This document shows positions 43,578-53,734 of a DNA stretch of 64,000 bases, piece by piece; the stretch's first letter is position 1, and every line of letters begins with the position of its first letter. The position numbers and the translations under genes are program-made. The notes beneath the pieces were generated by a model. That model did not search any database and was not told the origin of the DNA. It was given only the letters and a program-made list of their open reading frames with translations. The DNA comes from Scandinavium sp036271055 (GTDB taxonomy: Bacteria; Pseudomonadota; Gammaproteobacteria; Enterobacterales; Enterobacteriaceae): NCBI RefSeq assembly GCF_036271055.1, contig NZ_DATBBJ010000101.1, positions 16,240-80,239 on the forward strand, read 5' to 3'.

Positions 43578-46300
43578 GCTTTCGCCTCCTGCAGATTTTC
43601 AATACGCGCACCCGCCAGCACTGGCGCAATACCTGGCATACCCATCGGCAGACCTACCTGCCCTGCTGTCAGCGCTTCGGAAAGCACCAGCGGCAGATTG
43701 ATGGTTTGACCGTCGTAGCTCAGCGCAATGTTCGCCCCGGCGTTAACGCCCAGTTTCGCGGCATCTGCTGGATTGAGCTTGATGTACGGCTGTGGCATGC
43801 GTTGCTGGAAGACCGGCGAACGCTGTGACAGTTCGTCACTGCCGAACAGGTGGTAATACGGCGCGATACGCCACTGACCGTCCTGCGCTTCAAAGCTTGT
43901 CGGTACCTGGTCGAAATAAGACAGACCGTTTTCCGATGCTTCGATCAGACGCACACCCGGATCACCGTGACGCAGTTTGCCACCCACTTCAGCCTGGAAC
44001 TTGTTCCATGCCTGCGGTGAGTTCCAGCCTGGCGCCCATGCGAACGGAATTTGCGAACGCGCGGCGGATGGCTGGTTGTTCCCTTCCATTGAGAAGGCGA
44101 ACATGGTGTCTTTATCCTGCGGCTGACGCGGTTCATGCACGCTGATGTTCGCCCGCATTGCGGTACGTCCACTGTAGCGGTGCGGTTCACGCGCCAGTTT
44201 CTGACCACGGATACGGAACGAAGCGTCAGGTGCGGCTTCTTTGATGCCTGCCAGTTGTGGCAGAGCAGCAACAGCGGCATCAATCACGTGATCGAGCTGA
44301 GTCCAGTCGACTTCACGGCTTTCGAGAGTGCTGTGCAACGAGTGCAGCCAGCGCCAGCTTTCCAGCATGATGATATTGCTGTCGTAATAAGCCGGATCAT
44401 AAACCTGGAAGAAACGCTGAGCGCGGCCTTCGTTGTTGATAACCGTCCCGTCGCTTTCCGCGAAGCTCGCGGCAGACAGCACCAGATGGGCTTTGTCCAT
44501 AATCGCCGTGCGCTGATGGTCGATAACCATCACCAGCGGTGCTTTGGACAGCGCAGCATCAACGCGAGCAGCAGAAGCGTGACGATGCAGATCGTTTTCC
44601 AGCACCACCACCGCATCGGCAGAACCGCTTTCCAGTTCGTCCAGTGCTTCTTCAAGCGAACCACCGCCAATCATGCCGAGACCAACGCTGTTGACCGCAC
44701 GAGCAATCATGGTCACGCCAACGTCTGCACCACGGCCTTTCAGCGCTTTGGCGACGTTAGCAGCGGCCTGAATGATTTCAGCACTGCCGGAGTTAGTCCC
44801 GGAGACAATCAGTGGTTTTTTCGCACCGGCTAACGCCTGCACGATAACGTCCACTTTGCCTTTTAAATCGTTGCTAAGGCCTTCCACCGCTGGCGCACTA
44901 TCATCCAGCGCGTGAGCGATAGCAAAGCCTAAACGCGCCTGATCTTCAACCGGTGCGCAGTAAGTCCACGCCGCGATGTCATCCAGACGTGTACCGTCGA
45001 CATTCGTCACAAACAGCGGATGCTTGGCACGTTGACCGATGTTGAGGATCGCCGCAATCTGCCAGTCAGCCACTTTCTGTGCCGCTGCCATTTCACGTGC
45101 TTTACCTTTCACCGCCTGGCGAACAGCCAGCGCAACGCGAGCCCCGGTCTGCGTGATGTCTTCACCCAGCACCAGCACGGCATCGTAAGATTCGATGTCA
45201 CGCAGCGCAGGCGTATGAATGCCGCCTTCGCGCAGCACTTTCAGGGCCAGTTGCAGACGTTCCTGCTCGCCTTTGGCGATACCGGTATAGAAGTTATCCG
45301 CACCGACCAGTTCACGCAGCGCGAAGTTGCTTTCAACGCTCGCACGCGGGGAACCGATGCCGATGACTTTCTTCGACTGGCGCAGAATATCGGCCGCGCC
45401 CTGCATCGCCTGCTCGGCGTTCAGGGTGATGAAATCATCCCCACGACGCTGTACCGGCTGACGCGGACGGTCTTTCAGGTTCACGTAGCCATAACCGAAA
45501 CGACCACGGTCGCACAGGAAGTAATGGTTTACGGTACCGTTGTAACGGTTTTCGATACGGCGAAGTTCGCCATAACGCTCACCCGGGCTGGTGTTACAGC
45601 CAAGGGAACACTGCTGGCAGATGCTTGGCGCAAACTGCATGTCCCATTTACGGTTGTAACGCTCGGAGTGGGTTTTGTCGGTGAAAACGCCAGTCGGGCA
45701 GATTTCAACGAGGTTACCGGAGAATTCGCTCTCCAGCGTACCGTCTTCCGGACGACCGAAATAGACGTTGTCGTGCGCGCCGTAAACACCCAGATCGCCG
45801 CCATCGGCGTAATCTTTGTAGTAGCGCACGCAGCGGTAACAGGCGATGCAGCGGTTCATTTCGTGAGAGATGAACGGCCCCAAATCCTGGTTACGGTGGG
45901 TACGTTTGGTGAAACGATAGCGACGGAAGTTATGACCCGTCATCACGGTCATATCCTGGAGGTGGCAGTTGCCGCCCTCTTCACAGACCGGACAGTCGTG
46001 CGGATGGTTAGTCATCAACCACTCGACCACGCTCTCGCGGAACTGCTTCGCTTCTTCGTCATCAATAGAGATAAAGGTGCCATCGGATGCCGGAGTCATA
46101 CAGGACATCACCAGGCGGCCACGCGTGTCTTCCGCGTTTTGATATTGCTTCACCGCACACTGGCGGCAGGCGCCAACGCTTCCCAGCGCCGGATGCCAGC
46201 AAAAATAGGGAATATCAAGGCCGTGGGAGAGGCAAGCCTGTAACAGGTTGTCCGCTCCGTTGACCTCGTATTCTTTGCCGTCTACATGAATCGTAGCCAT
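43574..46300 (-). CDS. nuoG: Complex I subunit G (multi-FeS subunit)
   Basis: Large peripheral-arm subunit with a molybdopterin-oxidoreductase-like fold but no molybdenum. The N-terminal ferredoxin domain has the 2Fe-2S cysteines (YFCWHPALGSVGACRQC), then HPHDCPVCEEGGNC with an HxxxCxxCxxxxxC cluster, CIACYRCVRYYKD and CQQCSLGC for the N7 cluster. I chose ATG 46300 (MATIHVDGKE, 908 aa as in E. coli); the nine upstream codons in frame are not conserved. Confidence 0.97.
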   Translation of the reverse strand: MATIHVDGKEYEVNGADNLLQACLSHGLDIPYFCWHPALGSVGACRQCAVKQYQNAEDTRGRLVMSCMTPASDGTFISIDDEEAKQFRESVVEWLMTNHPHDCPVCEEGGNCHLQDMTVMTGHNFRRYRFTKRTHRNQDLGPFISHEMNRCIACYRCVRYYKDYADGGDLGVYGAHDNVYFGRPEDGTLESEFSGNLVEICPTGVFTDKTHSERYNRKWDMQFAPSICQQCSLGCNTSPGERYGELRRIENRYNGTVNHYFLCDRGRFGYGYVNLKDRPRQPVQRRGDDFITLNAEQAMQGAADILRQSKKVIGIGSPRASVESNFALRELVGADNFYTGIAKGEQERLQLALKVLREGGIHTPALRDIESYDAVLVLGEDITQTGARVALAVRQAVKGKAREMAAAQKVADWQIAAILNIGQRAKHPLFVTNVDGTRLDDIAAWTYCAPVEDQARLGFAIAHALDDSAPAVEGLSNDLKGKVDVIVQALAGAKKPLIVSGTNSGSAEIIQAAANVAKALKGRGADVGVTMIARAVNSVGLGMIGGGSLEEALDELESGSADAVVVLENDLHRHASAARVDAALSKAPLVMVIDHQRTAIMDKAHLVLSAASFAESDGTVINNEGRAQRFFQVYDPAYYDSNIIMLESWRWLHSLHSTLESREVDWTQLDHVIDAAVAALPQLAGIKEAAPDASFRIRGQKLAREPHRYSGRTAMRANISVHEPRQPQDKDTMFAFSMEGNNQPSAARSQIPFAWAPGWNSPQAWNKFQAEVGGKLRHGDPGVRLIEASENGLSYFDQVPTSFEAQDGQWRIAPYYHLFGSDELSQRSPVFQQRMPQPYIKLNPADAAKLGVNAGANIALSYDGQTINLPLVLSEALTAGQVGLPMGMPGIAPVLAGARIENLQEAKA

Positions 46301-46355
46301 TAGCGTGCTTCCAGTTGGCCCGGTCAAACCGGGCGTTAATCAAATTTGTAAATTG

Positions 46356-47693
46356 CTACCAGCGGCTCTTCAGCAAGTTAGGCTGGATCCCATTAATCAG
46401 ATGGGTGTTGCTGAACTGCTGTTTGATGCCTGCTTCGAATTCGTCGCGGAAATATTTAATCGCGCTTTGCAGCGGCTCGACCGCACCTGGCGCATGCGCA
46501 CAGAAGGTCTTGCCCGGCCCAAGCGATCGACACAGTTGCTCAAGTGTCTCGATATCGCCCGGCTGGCCTTCGCCATTTTCAATCGCGCGCAGAATTTTCA
46601 CGCTCCACGGCAGGCCATCACGGCACGGCGTACACCAGCCGCAGGATTCGCGGGCAAAGAATTCTTCCAGGTTACGCACGAGGCCAACCATTCCGATTTC
46701 GTGGTCAACGGCCATCGCCAGTGCTGTACCTAAACGGCTACCCGCTTTACCGATGCTTTCGAATTCCATCGGCAAATCCAGATGCGCTTCGGTCAGGAAG
46801 TCAGTCCCTGCCCCGCCCGGCTGCCAGGCTTTAAATTTCAGGCCATCACGCATGCCGCCCGCGTAGTCTTCGAGAATTTCACGCGCCGTGGTGCCAAACG
46901 GCAGTTCCCACAGGCCCGGGTTCTTCACGCGACCGGAGAAGCCCATCAGCTTGGTGCCCGCATCTTTGCTTTTCGAGATATTCTGATACCACTCCACGCC
47001 ATTAGCGAGGATGGCCGGGACGTTGCACAGGGTTTCTACGTTGTTGACGCAGGTCGGTTTGCCCCATACGCCGGAACTTGCCGGGAACGGTGGCTTAGAA
47101 CGTGGGTTCGCACGACGACCTTCGAGGGAGTTAATCAGCGCGGTTTCTTCCCCGCAGATATAACGGCCCGCGCCGGTATGCACGATCAGTTCGAAATCAA
47201 AACCGGTGCCGAGAATGTTTTTCCCGAGCAGACCCGCTTCGGTCGCTTCGGCAATCGCACGACGCAGGTGAACCGCAGCTTCGATGTATTCGCCACGCAG
47301 GAAGATGTAGCCACGGTAGGCTTTCAGCGCGAACGCTGAAATCAGCATGCCTTCTACCAACAGATGCGGGAGCTGTTCCATCAACAGGCGGTCTTTATAA
47401 GTGCCCGGCTCCATTTCATCGGCGTTACACAGCAGGTAACGGATGTTCATGGATTCGTCTTTTGGCATCAGGCTCCACTTCAAACCAGTGGAGAAGCCCG
47501 CACCGCCACGCCCTTTCAGACCCGCGTCTTTTACCGCGTTGACGATTTCATCCGGTGCCATGCCCGCCAGCGCTTTACGCGCTCCGGCATAACCGTTTTT
47601 GCTCTCATATTCTTCGAGCCACACCGGCTGTTTGTCTTCGCGCAGACGCCACGTCAGCGGATGCGTTTCAGGCGTCAGGGTAACGTTTTTCAT
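46356..47693 (-). CDS. nuoF: Complex I subunit F (NADH/FMN)
   Basis: NADH-oxidising flavin subunit. Glycine-rich nucleotide/FMN region GLKGRGGAGFSTGLKW lies near 55-75, and the N3 4Fe-4S motif CGWCTPCRDG near 350 with a final Cys further on. The 445 residues equal E. coli NuoF. Overlaps nuoE by four bases. Confidence 0.97.
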   Translation of the reverse strand: MKNVTLTPETHPLTWRLREDKQPVWLEEYESKNGYAGARKALAGMAPDEIVNAVKDAGLKGRGGAGFSTGLKWSLMPKDESMNIRYLLCNADEMEPGTYKDRLLMEQLPHLLVEGMLISAFALKAYRGYIFLRGEYIEAAVHLRRAIAEATEAGLLGKNILGTGFDFELIVHTGAGRYICGEETALINSLEGRRANPRSKPPFPASSGVWGKPTCVNNVETLCNVPAILANGVEWYQNISKSKDAGTKLMGFSGRVKNPGLWELPFGTTAREILEDYAGGMRDGLKFKAWQPGGAGTDFLTEAHLDLPMEFESIGKAGSRLGTALAMAVDHEIGMVGLVRNLEEFFARESCGWCTPCRDGLPWSVKILRAIENGEGQPGDIETLEQLCRSLGPGKTFCAHAPGAVEPLQSAIKYFRDEFEAGIKQQFSNTHLINGIQPNLLKSRW

Positions 47694-48190
47694 TTATACC
47701 GCTCCAGCAGGTCAGGGATCGCCTCCGGCGTCAGATGACTGTGAGTATCTTCATCAATCATCATGTTCGGCCCCTTATCGCAGTTGCCGAGGCAACAGGT
47801 CGGCAGCAGGGTGAAGCGACCATCAAACGTGGTCTGGCCTGGCTTAATATTGAGTTTTTGCTCAAGCGCGGCCTGAATCCCCTGATAACCGGTGATATGA
47901 CACACCACGCTGTCGCAATAGCGAATCACGTGACGGCCAACCGGCTGGCGGAAGATCTGACTGTAGAACGTAGCAACACCTTCGACATCGCTTGCCGGGA
48001 TTCCCAGCGCGTCGGCAATGGCGTAGATCGCCCCATCCGGCACCCAGCCACGCTGCTTCTGAACAATCTTCAGCGCTTCAATGGACGCCGCACGCGGGTC
48101 TTCGTAGTGGTGCTTTTCGTGCTCGATAGCGTCACGTTCTGCCGCACTCAGCTCAAAAGCCTCGGTTTGTGGTTGTTGATTCTCGTGCAT
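47690..48190 (-). CDS. nuoE: Complex I subunit E (2Fe-2S)
   Basis: Thioredoxin-fold subunit with cluster N1a, partner of NuoF. Ligands occur in YCDSVVCHITG and PTCCLGNCDKGP. The 166 residues match E. coli. It lies two bases after nuoC. Confidence 0.97.
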   Translation of the reverse strand: MHENQQPQTEAFELSAAERDAIEHEKHHYEDPRAASIEALKIVQKQRGWVPDGAIYAIADALGIPASDVEGVATFYSQIFRQPVGRHVIRYCDSVVCHITGYQGIQAALEQKLNIKPGQTTFDGRFTLLPTCCLGNCDKGPNMMIDEDTHSHLTPEAIPDLLERYK

Positions 48191-48192
48191 AA

Positions 48193-49986
48193 TTAGCGGT
48201 CCACATCTGACATAACAAAATCGATACTACCCAGATAAACGATCAGATCCGATACAAGGCTGCCGCGGATTGCCGCAGGGATCTGCTGCAAATGCGCATA
48301 GCTCGGCGTACGGATACGGGTGCGGTAGCTCATGGTGCTGCCGTCGCTTGTCAGGTAGTAACTGTTGATGCCCTTGGTCGCCTCAATCATCTGGAAGGAT
48401 TCATTGGCCGGCATAACCGGGCCCCAGGAAACCTGCAGGAAGTGGGTGATCAGGGTTTCGATATGCTGCAGCGTGCGCTCTTTCGGCGGCGGCGTGGTCA
48501 GCGGATGATCCGCTTTGAACGGGCCGGCTGGCATATTTTTCAGGCACTGGTCAAGAATGCGCAGGCTCTGGCGCAGCTCTTCAACTTTCAGGGTAAGACG
48601 CGTGTAGCAATCGCTGACACCGCCACCTAAAGGCACTTCGAAATCGAAGTTCTGGTATCCAGAGTAAGGACGGGCTTTACGCACGTCGAAGTCGATACCG
48701 GTTGCACGCAGGCCAGCACCTGTGGTGCCCCACTCCAGCGCTTCTTTCGCGGTGTAAGCGGCAACGCCCTGTGAACGCCCTTTCAGAATAGTGTTACGAA
48801 TTGCCGCTTTCTCGTATTCGGCCAGACGTTTTGGCATCCAGTCGAGGAACTCTTTCAGCAAGCCTTCCCAGCCACGTGGCAGGTCGTGTGCAACACCGCC
48901 GATACGGAACCAGGCCGGGTGCATACGGAAACCGGTAATCGCTTCAACCAGATCGTAGATTTTCTGACGATCGGTAAACGCGAAGAACACAGGCGTCATC
49001 GCACCAACGTCCTGAATGAACGTGGAGATGTACAGCAGATGGCTGTTGATACGGAAGAGTTCGGAAAGCATAACGCGGATAACTTCCACGCGCTCCGGCA
49101 CTTCGATCCCGGCCAGTTTTTCAACGGCCAGTACGTATGGCATTTCGTTAACGCAGCCGCCGAGGTACTCGATACGGTCTGTGTACGGAATGTAGCTGTG
49201 CCAGGACTGACGCTCGCCCATTTTCTCAGCACCACGGTGGTGGTAACCGATATCCGGCACGCAGTCGACAATCTCTTCGCCATCCAGCTGAAGGATGATA
49301 CGGAATGCACCGTGCGCAGATGGGTGGTTAGGACCGAGGTTGAGGAACATGAAGTCCTCGTTTTCGGTGCTGCGTTTCATGCCCCACTCTTCAGGCTTGA
49401 ACGTCAGCGCTTCCATCTCGAGATCTTGTTTTGCTTTCGTCAGCTCAAACGGATCGAATTCGGTAGCACGCGCTGGATAGTCTTTACGCAGCGGGTGGCC
49501 TTCCCAGGTATCCGGCATCATGATACGGCGCAGATTCGGGTGGCCCTGGATGTTAATCCCAAACATTTCCCAGGTTTCACGCTCATACCAGTTGGCGTTC
49601 GGGAAGAGTTTGGTCACCGTTGGCACATTCAGATCGTTCTCAGACAGCGCAACCTTGAGCATGATGTCGCGGTTGCGGTCGATAGAAATCAGATGATAGA
49701 AAACGGAAAAATCAGCGGCGGGTAACCCGTCACGGTGAGTGCGCAGACGCTCGTCCATGCCGTGTAAATCAAACAGCATGACGTAAGGTTTTGGCAATCT
49801 CTTGAGGAAATCGACAACTTCCAGTAACTGTTCACGCTTAACCCAAACAACGGGTACCCCGGTGCGGGTTGGCTGAACGGTAAAGGCATCCGGCCCAAAA
49901 CGGTTGCGCAGTTCGCCAATCACCGGGTCATCAAGATGATCCCGGGTCTGCCATGCGGCAGCTTCATGCGCGGTTAAATCGGTCAT
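48193..49986 (-). CDS. nuoC: Complex I fused subunit C/D
   Basis: Fusion, typical of Enterobacterales, of the 30-kDa (NuoC, about 1-190) and 49-kDa (NuoD, about 200-597) subunits; NuoD forms the quinone head-group pocket (GPNHPSAHGAFR). I chose the ATG at 49986 (MTDLTAHEAA, 597 aa) because AAGGTG precedes it at six bases; an in-frame GTG at 49995 would add three residues (MNN) and is the start commonly annotated in relatives. A 99-bp gap separates it from nuoB. Also called nuoCD. Confidence 0.95.
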   Translation of the reverse strand: MTDLTAHEAAAWQTRDHLDDPVIGELRNRFGPDAFTVQPTRTGVPVVWVKREQLLEVVDFLKRLPKPYVMLFDLHGMDERLRTHRDGLPAADFSVFYHLISIDRNRDIMLKVALSENDLNVPTVTKLFPNANWYERETWEMFGINIQGHPNLRRIMMPDTWEGHPLRKDYPARATEFDPFELTKAKQDLEMEALTFKPEEWGMKRSTENEDFMFLNLGPNHPSAHGAFRIILQLDGEEIVDCVPDIGYHHRGAEKMGERQSWHSYIPYTDRIEYLGGCVNEMPYVLAVEKLAGIEVPERVEVIRVMLSELFRINSHLLYISTFIQDVGAMTPVFFAFTDRQKIYDLVEAITGFRMHPAWFRIGGVAHDLPRGWEGLLKEFLDWMPKRLAEYEKAAIRNTILKGRSQGVAAYTAKEALEWGTTGAGLRATGIDFDVRKARPYSGYQNFDFEVPLGGGVSDCYTRLTLKVEELRQSLRILDQCLKNMPAGPFKADHPLTTPPPKERTLQHIETLITHFLQVSWGPVMPANESFQMIEATKGINSYYLTSDGSTMSYRTRIRTPSYAHLQQIPAAIRGSLVSDLIVYLGSIDFVMSDVDR

Positions 49987-50085
49987 ATTGTTCACCTTGC
50001 AAAAGGTCCGTGGTGACTGTCGGACGTGGCTCCGCGCTATTAATTTTGATATGCGAAGGCTAAATCACGGCCAACAGGCGCAAAG

Positions 50086-50760
50086 TTAAATCTCGTCAGG
50101 TGTACGGAGATTCGTCACAGCAATACGTTCGCCGCGTTTACGCTCGCGCTCAGATTGCATATTGGCGCGATACACGCCCTGATCGCCAACCACCCAAGAG
50201 AGCGGACGACGTTCTTTGCCGATCGATTCCTGCAGCAGCATCAGCGCTTGCATGTAGGCTTCCGGACGCGGCGGGCAACCTGGGATATAAACATCGACCG
50301 GGATAAACTTATCGACGCCCTGCACAACAGAATAAATGTCGTACATGCCGCCAGAGTTTGCACAGGCGCCCATGGAAATTACCCATTTCGGCTCGAGCAT
50401 CTGGTCATAGAGGCGCTGAATAACAGGGGCCATTTTGGTGAAGCAAGTACCCGCCACCACCATCAGGTCAGCCTGACGCGGGGAAGCACGCAGTACTTCT
50501 GCACCAAAACGCGCAACGTCATGCACCGCAGTGAATGACGTAACCATTTCAACGTAGCAGCAAGACAGGCCAAAGTTGTAAGGCCAGATTGAGTTCTTGC
50601 GGCCCCAGTTGACCATGTCGTGCAAGGCATTTTCGAGCTTGCCTACATACACGCTTTTGTTTACTTCCTGCTCAAGAGGGTCGGTGACGATCTCTTGTTT
50701 TTGCAGGGGGTAACGGTCGTTCTCACCGTTAGGATCTATGCGGGTGAGCGTATAATCCAT
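50086..50760 (-). CDS. nuoB: Complex I subunit B (cluster N2)
   Basis: Carries terminal 4Fe-4S cluster N2 that reduces quinone. The tandem Cys motif GLSCCYVEM (about 63-64) plus VAGTCF and IPGCPPRPEA provide the ligands. The 224 residues compare with 220 in E. coli. It starts at ATG 50760, 15 bases after nuoA. Confidence 0.97.
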   Translation of the reverse strand: MDYTLTRIDPNGENDRYPLQKQEIVTDPLEQEVNKSVYVGKLENALHDMVNWGRKNSIWPYNFGLSCCYVEMVTSFTAVHDVARFGAEVLRASPRQADLMVVAGTCFTKMAPVIQRLYDQMLEPKWVISMGACANSGGMYDIYSVVQGVDKFIPVDVYIPGCPPRPEAYMQALMLLQESIGKERRPLSWVVGDQGVYRANMQSERERKRGERIAVTNLRTPDEI

Positions 50761-50775
50761 CTTATTGCCTCGCTT

Positions 50776-51216
50776 TTACTGCGTATGACGATTAGTAGTA
50801 CTGTCGGTTTCCGGGTTAACCAGCGTGCGGCGGGAACGCGAAGGCGTCCAGTCCAGCGCACCAATACGAACGAGGTAAACCAGGCCTGCCAGTAACACTA
50901 AAATGAAAATTGCGGCTTCTACAAAGCCCACCCAACCGCTTTCACGGATTGATGTAGACCATGCGTAAAGGTAAAGGGCTTCCACGTCAAAGATGACGAA
51001 GAACATGGCGACCAGGTAAAACTTCGCCGAGAGACGTAAGCGAGCGGAGCCCACAGAGTCGATACCCGACTCGAACGGGGTGTTCTTGCTACGCGCGCGC
51101 GCGCGACCGCCGAGATACCAACCGCCAACCAGCATCAAACAGCAGAGGCCTATGGCAATGATGAGAAATATAGCGAATGCCCAGTGATGAGCGATGACTT
51201 CAGTGGATGTTGACAT
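50776..51216 (-). CDS. nuoA: Complex I subunit A
   Basis: ND3-like three-helix membrane subunit. The conserved loop PFESGIDSVGSARLRLSAKFY and the acidic helix VAMFFVIFDVEALYLYAW are intact. I chose ATG 51216 (MSTSTEVIAH, 146 aa; E. coli 147); the frame is open 24 codons upstream, but those residues are not conserved. First gene of the operon nuoA-N. Confidence 0.95.
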   Translation of the reverse strand: MSTSTEVIAHHWAFAIFLIIAIGLCCLMLVGGWYLGGRARARSKNTPFESGIDSVGSARLRLSAKFYLVAMFFVIFDVEALYLYAWSTSIRESGWVGFVEAAIFILVLLAGLVYLVRIGALDWTPSRSRRTLVNPETDSTTNRHTQ

Positions 51217-51766
51217 ACGCAAAGCTTTACCAAAATAAGTAGCGCCGGAACTCTGCTCTGATTGGCAGATGAACGCCACATGATTCATGGGGAGGAATTA
51301 AAAACCACAAAAAGTGTGCCACTACTGGGCAAAAACAGCTAAATGATGTGGTTTTTTACTCCTTTCTATAACCTTTTGTCAACTTTAACAAAAGTTTCCT
51401 CACATTAGTTTACACCGAACACCTCCCATTAACATTAAATGCCCTTTAGCTTTTTCGCAGCGAAAAAACCTTGTGGATTTACGGTTGGTGAATCGTGTCC
51501 GTGTGAGGTTTAAATACACGTAACCCTTCTATTTTGACAGGAATCGGCGGTGATTCCTCCCCCCAATCGGGAGTATTTTCTTGATCTGAGACACGCTTCT
51601 GTTAATTCACACATAAAAACAGCAACAATACGACCGTTTTTTTAACATTAGCAGGAAGTGGTAAGTTAGGATTGTAAAGAGAGAGAAAAACATTACCAAC
51701 GCGCATAGTGTAATGAAAAATAAAGATAAAAAAGCACAAAGAAACAATTACGCTTACTCTTTATCC
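51217..51766. promoter_or_regulatory. nuo operon upstream region
   Basis: About 550 bp, AT-rich, without a supported gene; the reported promoters and ArcA, NarL, Fis and IHF control of E. coli nuo lie in the equivalent stretch. I see an inverted repeat GGAATC (51540-51545)/GATTCC (51552-51557) that could form a six-base-loop hairpin on the nuo leader. I cannot assign -10/-35 elements with confidence. Confidence 0.5.
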
Positions 51767-51813
51767 ACAAAAAAGGCCGCTGAGCGGAATTTGCTCATCA
51801 GCAGCCTTTTTTT
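51767..51813 (-). terminator. Rho-independent terminator of lrhA
   Basis: On the minus strand AAAGGCTGCTGA pairs with TCAGCGGCCTTT (one mismatch) around a loop that can itself fold (GAGCAAATTCCGCTC), followed by TTTTGTGG. It lies about 40 bases after the lrhA stop; the T7 on the plus strand makes it partly bidirectional. Confidence 0.8.
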
Positions 51814-51849
51814 GCACTTACAATTTGTTACCAGATAACAAGGATGCTT

Positions 51850-52791
51850 TTACCCTAAATCCTTTTCAGCAACAAGGGTATCATCTCCCCCTTCCGAGGT
51901 ATATCCGCCATACTGATACCAGGGATTATTATAACTTTCAAGTGACTGAAAAATCGCCTGCACCAATTCGTTCGGACTCTGAGGGTTACAGCTCAGCAGA
52001 TATTCGGTATCTGGTAACTGCGGCAATCCATCGCTTTTACCCAATACGCGCAGCTCAGGGCTCATCATCTCAACGGGACGCGCTGTGACGCCTAACCCCG
52101 CTTTAACCGCCGCGCGCACGGCAGACAGCGTTGAGGCGACGTAAGCCAAACGCCATGGAATGCGTGCCGCATTCAGGGTATCGATAATCATATCGCGGAA
52201 CGGACTAGGATCGTCCAGCAGCACCAGCGGCACCGCTTCGCCTGGCGGCAGCACGTAGTCTGCCGCGCAGTACCAGAGCGTCGGTGAGGTACGCAGCAAC
52301 ACAGACTCAAACTGCGCCAGCCGATGAGTGGTTAATACCAGATCCACTTCGCCCGCCAATAGCATTTCGCCCATTTCCGCATGGCGCTTAACGCGTACAT
52401 CCAGCGCCAGTTTGGGATAAACTGAGCTTATTCGGTTGAGCAAAAACGGCAGGATCGTGTCCGCCGATTCATCAGACGAACCAATAGTCAGCATCCCTTG
52501 CAGCGAACTAAACATAAGCGATGTACAGGCTTCATCATTAAAGCGCAGGATCTTGCGGGCATAACCCAACAATTGAATACCGTGCTCGGTAAGCAGCTTG
52601 TTTCGACCATGTCGGGCGAACAATTCTTTGCCGACCAATTGCTCAAGACGCTGCATCTGCTGACTAACAGCGGACTGGGTCCGGCATACAGCAGCGGCAG
52701 CGGCGGCAAAGGTGTTCAGATCGGCGACCGCAACAAACGTTCTCAGCAGATCGAGATCGAGATTCAATATCGGACGATTTGCGTTAATCAT
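51850..52791 (-). CDS. lrhA: LysR-type regulator LrhA (HexA/PecT family)
   Basis: Transcription regulator that in E. coli represses flhDC (motility, chemotaxis), fimbriae and, indirectly, RpoS translation. An N-terminal winged HTH (about 15-70; DLNTFAAAAAAVCRTQSAVSQQMQRLE split by the turn) precedes the effector domain (about 95-290). The 313 residues compare with 312 in E. coli. Effector unknown. Divergent from alaA across a 943-bp gap that includes its long leader. Known E. coli regulation by RcsB and by itself is consistent with a site seen upstream. Confidence 0.95.
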   Translation of the reverse strand: MINANRPILNLDLDLLRTFVAVADLNTFAAAAAAVCRTQSAVSQQMQRLEQLVGKELFARHGRNKLLTEHGIQLLGYARKILRFNDEACTSLMFSSLQGMLTIGSSDESADTILPFLLNRISSVYPKLALDVRVKRHAEMGEMLLAGEVDLVLTTHRLAQFESVLLRTSPTLWYCAADYVLPPGEAVPLVLLDDPSPFRDMIIDTLNAARIPWRLAYVASTLSAVRAAVKAGLGVTARPVEMMSPELRVLGKSDGLPQLPDTEYLLSCNPQSPNELVQAIFQSLESYNNPWYQYGGYTSEGGDDTLVAEKDLG

Positions 52792-53734
52792 ATTTCTTCA
52801 CTTACAGGTTGCATGTGCTGACCTGCCTGGTTGATGCTGTGCTCCACGAAACTCAGGCAATTCCTTTTGAATCATATCCCCCGGCCCGGCGAGCCGGACG
52901 AATGCCTGAAAGAGCGTTATTGCATTATAATTGCCTGCCTGCTTCTCTATGAGCAGACCCCTTAGCTATATTTTTGCTTACACCTGGATAACGAGATAAT
53001 TATTTCTGGCACATTTGTGTGAGATTATTCAAAAAAAACGGTTACTTTTACTCTGAGTTCTTTAAGAACTCTCAACAATATTGCCAGGATTCACAGGCAC
53101 ATCGAAATCAACAAAAATACGAGCAATAACATAAAGTTACATTGAAACAGCAAACCAGACCATCACCGTCATGGTGGTAATCGCGGCATGCTGACCGTGG
53201 TATCCTACCGCAAAAACATTATATTTATAAGTGGTATTAGGCTTTATCTTACATAAAAATTTAAATGATAATCATGAACCAGGAATAAATTAACAAACAG
53301 AAAAGATAACTTTGCAATTAATGAAATATTATTAATTGATTAAAGATTCTTTCATTAACAACACTTAACAATGTATTCACAGCGCAGCGTATTAGGCATC
53401 ATCTTAATGTTAGCAAACCACCGTGTTTTAGCGCCTAAATTTTCACCAGAAATCCTTAATTGTTGGACAGGAGAGTCGTCGACAGATTTAATTAATGCAG
53501 TTAAAAATTCACGCAATAACAAAAAAATCAGCATTAATGACTGGAGTGAATCGTAAAGCGAGGTGATTTAAGCAGTCGAAGCAGCTTAATCTCAGACAAA
53601 CAAATTACGGATCTATTGCGCACTGTGCAAAATATTGTCCTGTTACCCTTCAAAATACACGGGATGGGGAGTACCTTATTCCATGCAGGCTTCCACGGCA
53701 GGGAGCGGCGAAACTAGCAAAAAGGTCGAGATCC
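52792..53734. promoter_or_regulatory. Long lrhA-alaA intergenic region
   Basis: About 940 bp with strong AT bias and no supported gene. It should hold the long lrhA 5' leader and both promoters. Visible elements: an inverted GC patch CCGGCCCGGCGAGCCGG (52881-52897), an RcsB-like sequence TGAGATTATTCAAA (53020-53033), a perfect 17-bp palindrome (53055-53071) and a 61-codon open frame (53371-53556) without a ribosome site. Confidence 0.55.

Noticed and set aside
45020..46243. Plus-strand frame (407 codons) opposite nuoG
   Set aside because: Fully antisense to conserved nuoG; no independent support.
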